Positions 8,696 through 11,948 of a stretch of 11,948 bases of DNA are shown piece by piece. Both the position numbers and the translations under genes were made by a program. Below the pieces are notes generated by a model. It was not told where the DNA came from. It did no database searches and was given only the letters and a program-made list of their open reading frames with translations. How positions within the stretch are numbered: the stretch's first letter is position 1; each line of letters starts with the position of its first letter. Origin of the DNA: Candidatus Eisenbergiella stercorigallinarum (GTDB taxonomy: Bacteria; Bacillota; Clostridia; Lachnospirales; Lachnospiraceae); assembly GCA_019120525.1 (NCBI GenBank), contig DWUW01000274.1, positions 1 through 11,948 on the forward strand, in the 5' to 3' direction.

Positions 8696-8719
8696 GCCGG
8701 AAACGTCGTGCCGGAAACG
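8696..8719 (+). repeat. Two direct copies of GCCGGAAACG before the small membrane protein
   Basis: GCCGGAAACG occurs at 8696-8705 and 8710-8719, a 14 nt period. Just before it CGCGGC (8679-8684) and GCCGCG (8691-8696) form a 6-bp stem with a 6 nt loop and no T-run. The 89 nt gap shows no clear promoter. Confidence 0.5.
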
Positions 8720-8742
8720 CCTGCCGTGAAATGGAGATTCAC

Positions 8743-9468
8743 ATGAAAGAAAAAAAGATGATTCTGATCGCGTTGATATCGGGCGGAGCCGTGCTGCTCG
8801 CCCTGGCCGCGGGCCTGGCGGCCTATATCGGGAGCGCCTCCGGCTCGGCGGCCGAAGCCGCCCGCGCCTTTGAAGCGCTGCTCTCGGAGGGAAAGCTTGC
8901 GGAGCTGGAGGCCCGCTGTTACCTGCCGGAGGAAGGGCAGGCCATGGTTTTTCCTGAGCAAGGAGGGGACGCGCAGGTGCGTTCCGTCACCCCGGCGGAG
9001 CTGGCGGAGCGTTTCGGCGCCGACGCCGTTCTCGCCGGACAGGAGACTTCCCTGGAGGAAGAGCTGCTTTCCGTTATCATGCGCTATAGTACCCTGCGCG
9101 TTTCCACCGGCGTGGTGGCCGGAAACCGCACTTCGGCCCGCCTCACCCTCACCGGCCCCGACCTTTCCGCTTGGCTTTCCTCCCTGGGGCCCGAGGAGGC
9201 GGCGCTTCTTATGGGAACGGAAGAGCGCATTCCGGAGATGCTGGAAGAGAATATTTCCATGGATGTTTCCATGGATACCTCCACGGACACCTCCGTGGAT
9301 ATCTCCATGGACATTCCCATGCGTACCGTCAGCCAGTCGATCGCAATGCAGAAGAGAAACGGCGTCTGGCGCTTTGCCGTGACGCGGGAACAGGAGAACG
9401 AATGGTTCTGCGGCCTGCTTTCCGCGGCCGCTTCCGAACCGGCTGCTGCGGATGGGCCGGAACAGTAA
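8743..9468 (+). CDS. Small membrane-anchored exported protein with ISMD tetrapeptide repeats
   Basis: ATG 8743 is preferred over ATG 8731 because GGAG (8733-8736) lies 6 nt upstream and overlaps the earlier ATG. The protein is 241 aa. Residues 6-30 form a hydrophobic helix after a KEKK start, so this is a signal anchor or uncleaved signal peptide with no lipobox. A soluble alpha/beta domain follows: helices at about 35-60 and 84-112, then beta-type segments. Residues 171-194 are six tetrapeptides of the form I/V/T-S-M-D. The end (VSQSIAMQKRNGVWRFAV) has the 'v.l.K..G.Wr.' pattern common in NTF2-like/DUF4878-type exported domains, so such a fold is possible but not shown. It follows the secreted protein by 89 nt and is probably in the same transcript. 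Function not recognised. Confidence 0.8.
   Translation: MKEKKMILIALISGGAVLLALAAGLAAYIGSASGSAAEAARAFEALLSEGKLAELEARCYLPEEGQAMVFPEQGGDAQVRSVTPAELAERFGADAVLAGQETSLEEELLSVIMRYSTLRVSTGVVAGNRTSARLTLTGPDLSAWLSSLGPEEAALLMGTEERIPEMLEENISMDVSMDTSTDTSVDISMDIPMRTVSQSIAMQKRNGVWRFAVTREQENEWFCGLLSAAASEPAAADGPEQ
9253..9324 (+). repeat. Six 12-nt in-frame repeats encoding ISMD-type tetrapeptides
   Basis: Six units of four codons (9253-9264, 9265-9276, 9277-9288, 9289-9300, 9301-9312, 9313-9324) encode ISMD, VSMD, TSTD, TSVD, ISMD, IPMR. The repeat keeps the frame, so copy number could change without breaking the protein. It gives a strictly alternating polar/nonpolar strand with Asp at every fourth residue. 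Confidence 0.8.
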
Positions 9469-9503
9469 CGCAGGCGGCCCCGAATGCCGGGCCGGGATGA
9501 GCG

Positions 9504-9536
9504 TTTTACAGCTTCCTATACAACGTAACTGTAAAA
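9504..9536. repeat. 8-bp inverted repeat between the array and the sigma gene
   Basis: TTTTACAG (9504-9511) and CTGTAAAA (9529-9536) are perfect inverse copies separated by 17 nt, in a stretch that turns sharply AT-rich after the GC-rich end of the previous gene. It may be a protein binding site or a weak transcript-end structure. A short GC hairpin just before it (GGCCC 9476-9480 with GGGCC 9489-9493) lacks an adjacent T-run. Confidence 0.4.
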
Positions 9537-9569
9537 TAAATACCATTGAATCTGAATTAAAAAATAATC

Positions 9570-9608
9570 GTTAAAAAGTCAGAATAAATGTCCCCTTTTT
9601 CCGCTAGA
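9570..9608 (+). promoter_or_regulatory. Possible promoter region of the sigma factor gene
   Basis: An A-rich block gives way to ATGTCCCCTTTTTCCGCTAG just before the hairpin and ribosome site. ECF factors commonly drive their own gene, and a C-rich element followed by a T-tract could be a -35/spacer type signal. No consensus sigma-A pair with proper spacing was found. Position and composition are the only support. Confidence 0.2.
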
Positions 9609-9627
9609 CTCACAATTAGTTTGTGAG
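9609..9627 (+). promoter_or_regulatory. Perfect inverted repeat touching the sigma factor ribosome site
   Basis: CTCACAA (9609-9615), a 5 nt loop TTAGT, then TTGTGAG (9621-9627). The right arm overlaps the start of the AGAGGGGG Shine-Dalgarno stretch by its last two bases, so an RNA hairpin could hinder translation, or the palindrome could be a DNA operator. No T-run follows, so it is not a terminator. Confidence 0.45.
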
Positions 9628-9641
9628 AGGGGGCGGGACAG

Positions 9642-10148
9642 ATGGACGACCAGGAGTTGTTGGGACTTTTGGAAAAGGATCCTGGACTTGGCATCCTTGC
9701 GCTGATTGAGCAGTATTCAGATCTGCTGAGATATGTGGTTTCTCTTCGCCTGAGAAGTCCGCAGGACATACAGGAATGCGTACAGGATACCTTTACAGAT
9801 TTTTATCTGAGCAGAAAAAATTTTGATCCGGAAAAGGGAAGCCTTTCCGCTTATCTGGTGGCGATCGCGAGACATAAGGCGTTTTACCGCTACCGGGAGA
9901 TCCAGAAAGCGCGCGAGCTGGCCCAGGCGGCCGAGCTGCCGGAGAATCCGGTGGACATGGAGGAGCATGCCGCGCTGGAACACACGCTGTCTCAGATGTC
10001 GGATTCAGATGCCAGGGTCCTGCGGATGAAATATTATGAAGGCTACACGGCAAAGGAGATCGGGGAAATCCTTGGGATCAGCCATGAGGCGGTCAAAAAG
10101 AGGATCCAGCGCGCCCTGAAAAAGGCCATGGCGCTGATGGCGGAATGA
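9642..10148 (+). CDS. ECF-like sigma-70 family RNA polymerase sigma factor
   Basis: 168 aa, ATG 9642 preceded 8 nt upstream by a purine-rich AGAGGGGG site. Residues about 16-90 match sigma region 2: a helical core, an acidic 'QDIQECVQDTFTDFYL' stretch, then 'LSAYLVAIARHKAFYRYRE', the core-binding and -10-recognition part. Residues about 112-162 match sigma region 4, with 'LSQMSDSDARVLRMKYYEGYTAKEIGEILGIS' and a helix-turn-helix at about 136-156 for -35 recognition. Length is normal for an ECF-type factor and region 3 is absent. Such factors redirect RNA polymerase to a small regulon and are usually held by a cognate anti-sigma factor encoded next to them. Here none follows: a terminator comes 31 nt after the stop. 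Control may come from the 5' hairpin or an anti-sigma elsewhere. A link to the upstream kinase array is possible but only positional. Confidence 0.9.
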   Translation: MDDQELLGLLEKDPGLGILALIEQYSDLLRYVVSLRLRSPQDIQECVQDTFTDFYLSRKNFDPEKGSLSAYLVAIARHKAFYRYREIQKARELAQAAELPENPVDMEEHAALEHTLSQMSDSDARVLRMKYYEGYTAKEIGEILGISHEAVKKRIQRALKKAMALMAE

Positions 10149-10178
10149 AAAAGGTCGGGTTTGTATTGTTGAAAAGAG

Positions 10179-10220
10179 GAATGCCGTTCGTTTACCATGA
10201 GCGAAAGGCATTCTTTTTTT
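10179..10220 (+). terminator. Intrinsic terminator after the sigma factor gene
   Basis: GAATGCC (10179-10185) pairs with GGCATTC (10207-10213). After one G/A mismatch the stem continues with TTCG (10187-10190) and CGAA (10202-10205), leaving an 11 nt loop. Seven T follow directly (10214-10220). It sits 31 nt after the sigma stop codon. Confidence 0.85.
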
Positions 10221-10251
10221 ATACATCCGGTGACGTGGCAAAGGATGTGGA

Positions 10252-10280
10252 TTGTAAATTGTGGTTCTCTGCAATATAAT
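10252..10280 (+). promoter_or_regulatory. Sigma-A-type promoter for the ATPase-RloB unit
   Basis: A -35 element TTGTAA (10252-10257) and a perfect -10 TATAAT (10275-10280) are separated by 17 nt. It lies just after the terminator of the sigma factor gene and would start a transcript near 10287 with a leader of about 66 nt before the GTG start. This makes the defence pair independent of the upstream genes. Confidence 0.7.
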
Positions 10281-10352
10281 ACAAGTATCTGCTTGAAAGG
10301 ACAGGAGGGCTTCCTGGATGGACAGGAACCGGTTTTACTGGGAGGAAAAGGA

Positions 10353-11684
10353 GTGCTTTTAAAGTATATTGTCAGTAACTTTAAATCGATTGGACATCCG
10401 ATGGAATTCAGTATGTTTCCAACAGCGGGAGGTACGGATGATCGTTTCCTGAGGACGATCCAGACAAAAGCTGGTGTGTGGAAAATTTTGCATCGAGGAG
10501 GTTTTTTTGGCCCGAATGCGTCAGGAAAATCTTCCTTCATTGAATCGGTCGAGTTCGCGAGAGATTATATTGTGAATGGGCAGAAAAGCGGAAAAGGAAC
10601 GGGAATCAATCAGTTTAGAGGAGAGCTTGAAGATTTGCGCGGTGTCTCCCTTTTCCAATTCATGTTTTGGCTGGATGGAGAAGTGTATGAATATGGATTT
10701 TCTCTGGATCGACATCAGGTACATGAAGAATGGCTGATGCAGATGACAGAAAAGGATTTTGTGCCTTTGTTCACCAGGGCTACGGATGAAAACGGCAGGA
10801 CGGAAATCGAAATAGAATCCGGATTTGGGCGTAAGGATTCCAAAGACCGGATATTGGCGGACGTCCTCAGAAACAGTATCCAGGAAAACCAGAAAAATCA
10901 GCTTTTTTTATATAAACTGCATGATAATGGCATAAAAAAGGCGGAAAGCATCGTGGAGTGGTTCAGAAATCTGCAGATCATTTTTCCGGAAACCAGAGTG
11001 CAGGCGCTTCCGATACGAATGGAAGCAGATGAAGATCTGCGGAATTATATCGGGAAAATGCTCGATAGAATGGATACAGGAGTTTATGAAATATCTGTTG
11101 CCAGCAGAGAGATTGATTTTCATGAGCTGGCGGAAAGGCTGACGCTGCCGAAAGAAATAGTAGAAGAGATTGAAGAAGTCAAAAATGGAATCGTAAATCT
11201 TGCGGGGAGATATTTTATTTTCTCTGAAAATAAAAAGAAACGAACAACGATGATACAGCTTAAGTTTAATCATCGCTTAAATCATTCGGCGGTGCAGTTT
11301 GATCTGGATGAAGAATCTGATGGCACACAGAGACTGATCGATTTGCTGCCCATGTTGTTTACAGTGGGGAGGAATCCATCGATCTATTTTGTTGACGAAA
11401 TTGACAGAAGCCTTCATACGAAGCTGTCACAGTTTTTGCTCGATGAGTTTGCGGAGAGTGGAGAAGACGGATATAATCAGATTATTTTTACTGCACATGA
11501 CGTAAATTTGATCAATTTACGCAGATTCCGCCAGGATGAAATATGGTTTATTGAGAAAAATCACGTCGGAGAATCCACATTAAGGCCGTTTTCGGATTTT
11601 GAGGTAAAAGAGAATCAGGATACCTTAAAAGCATATTTAAGCGGTCGATTTGGCGCTGTACCGATGATAAAGGGGGTGTACTGA
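10353..11684 (+). CDS. AAA_15/COG1106-type ATPase, likely anti-phage RloA/AbiLi-like component
   Basis: GTG 10353 is chosen: GGAGG (10341-10345) lies 7 nt upstream and the protein then begins LLKYIVSNFKSIG, the usual N-terminal strand of this ABC/SMC-like ATPase family. The in-frame ATG at 10197 lies inside the upstream terminator and before the promoter. The protein is 443 aa. Walker A GPNASGKS is at 53-60, a signature-like ESDGTQR at 321-327, Walker B YFVDEID at 345-351 with catalytic Glu349, and a switch His in TAHD at 380-383. The middle is the variable coil and insert region. Family knowledge: COG1106 ATPases are often encoded with RloB-like partners and include the AbiLi component of the lactococcal AbiL system. 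Here the next gene is RloB-like and overlaps by one base, so the two are probably translationally coupled. Defence function is inferred. Base composition is more AT-rich than the upstream array, suggesting horizontal acquisition. Confidence 0.88.
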   Translation: MLLKYIVSNFKSIGHPMEFSMFPTAGGTDDRFLRTIQTKAGVWKILHRGGFFGPNASGKSSFIESVEFARDYIVNGQKSGKGTGINQFRGELEDLRGVSLFQFMFWLDGEVYEYGFSLDRHQVHEEWLMQMTEKDFVPLFTRATDENGRTEIEIESGFGRKDSKDRILADVLRNSIQENQKNQLFLYKLHDNGIKKAESIVEWFRNLQIIFPETRVQALPIRMEADEDLRNYIGKMLDRMDTGVYEISVASREIDFHELAERLTLPKEIVEEIEEVKNGIVNLAGRYFIFSENKKKRTTMIQLKFNHRLNHSAVQFDLDEESDGTQRLIDLLPMLFTVGRNPSIYFVDEIDRSLHTKLSQFLLDEFAESGEDGYNQIIFTAHDVNLINLRRFRQDEIWFIEKNHVGESTLRPFSDFEVKENQDTLKAYLSGRFGAVPMIKGVY

Positions 11685-11948
11685 TGCCTTTTCCTCAGAG
11701 CCGAATCCCTTTTTCTGTGGAAAATCCCTATCGCCCGGTCAGGCCTGCCACCAGCAGGATTATCTTTCTCTCATTGGAAGGAAGCGTTACGGAAGAAGAA
11801 TATTTTGAACGCGTTTCAGATATTTACAGTGAGATCAGGAGCAGGATTCAGTTTATATCCGTCGCAGAGGACGCAGTCCATACGAGGCCGAAATTCAGGA
11901 CTGCAAAGCAGGCAAAAATGCTCAGTAAGGTCCGGCCAAAGCAGCTGG
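11684..11948 (+). CDS. RloB-like protein, likely defence effector (3' truncated)
   Basis: The ATG overlaps the stop of the ATPase gene in a TGATG junction, and a GGGGG run 8 nt upstream of the ATG can serve as ribosome site. The 88 complete codons in the window stay open to the end. After a short N-terminus the strand RIIFLSLEG and the motif E-G-x-x-T-E-x-x-Y-F (residues 32-41) match the start of RloB/PF13707 proteins, in which this Glu belongs to a Toprim-like or nuclease-like core. The later part needed to confirm the catalytic residues is outside the window. RloB-type proteins partner with COG1106 ATPases (RloAB, AbiLi/AbiLii), the ATPase being thought to sense infection and the partner to act as toxin. 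Identification rests on the motif plus the neighbour. Confidence 0.75.
   Translation, partial: MPFPQSRIPFSVENPYRPVRPATSRIIFLSLEGSVTEEEYFERVSDIYSEIRSRIQFISVAEDAVHTRPKFRTAKQAKMLSKVRPKQL

Noticed and set aside
8679..8696. The GC-rich hairpin CGCGGC/GCCGCG as a terminator between the secreted and small membrane protein genes
   Set aside because: No T-run follows and the next gene starts shortly after with its own ribosome site.
8542..9546. A - strand frame with a Gly/His/Asn repeat, and a + frame rich in His-Gly, over the 9253-9324 repeats
   Set aside because: Both are the 12-nt ISMD repeat read in wrong frames; the metal-binding look is accidental.

Overview
The window looks like a chromosomal piece from an anaerobic low-to-mid GC Firmicute, most likely a Clostridia/Lachnospiraceae-type gut bacterium. 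This is inferred from strong GGAGG ribosome sites, short spacers between same-strand genes, bacterial Ser/Thr kinases of the 'IKEYFP' type, and a small ECF-like sigma factor. No rRNA, tRNA, CRISPR array, transposase or integrase is visible. All six supported genes lie on the + strand.

Region 1 (1-9468) is a four-gene array. It begins inside a truncated Ser/Thr kinase with one transmembrane helix and an outer RCC1-like repeat domain (1-2529). A complete tandem paralogue follows (2585-5809), then a large secreted protein with a copper-amine-oxidase-N-like region and a carboxypeptidase-regulatory-like domain (5924-8653), then a small membrane-anchored protein with a tetrapeptide repeat (8743-9468). 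The two kinases are almost identical inside the cell (8 differences over 127 aligned residues) but have very different outer domains, each with 14 recognisable RCC1-like blades. I infer a pair of membrane receptors with the same output and different inputs, linked to two exported proteins that could be ligands, partners or envelope targets.

Region 2 (9469-10220) is an AT-rich intergenic stretch with two perfect inverted repeats, then an ECF-like sigma factor with no anti-sigma gene next to it, closed by a clear intrinsic terminator (10179-10220).

Region 3 (10252-11948) has its own strong sigma-A-type promoter and is visibly more AT-rich. It carries a COG1106/AAA_15-type ATPase whose real start is probably GTG 10353, overlapping by one base a RloB-like gene that runs off the end. 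This pairing resembles the RloAB/AbiL type of anti-phage module and looks like a separately acquired defence unit.

The strongest candidate for an undescribed system is the twin kinase-RCC1 receptor array with its two exported companions; the ATPase-RloB pair is a plausible defence locus of a known general type.
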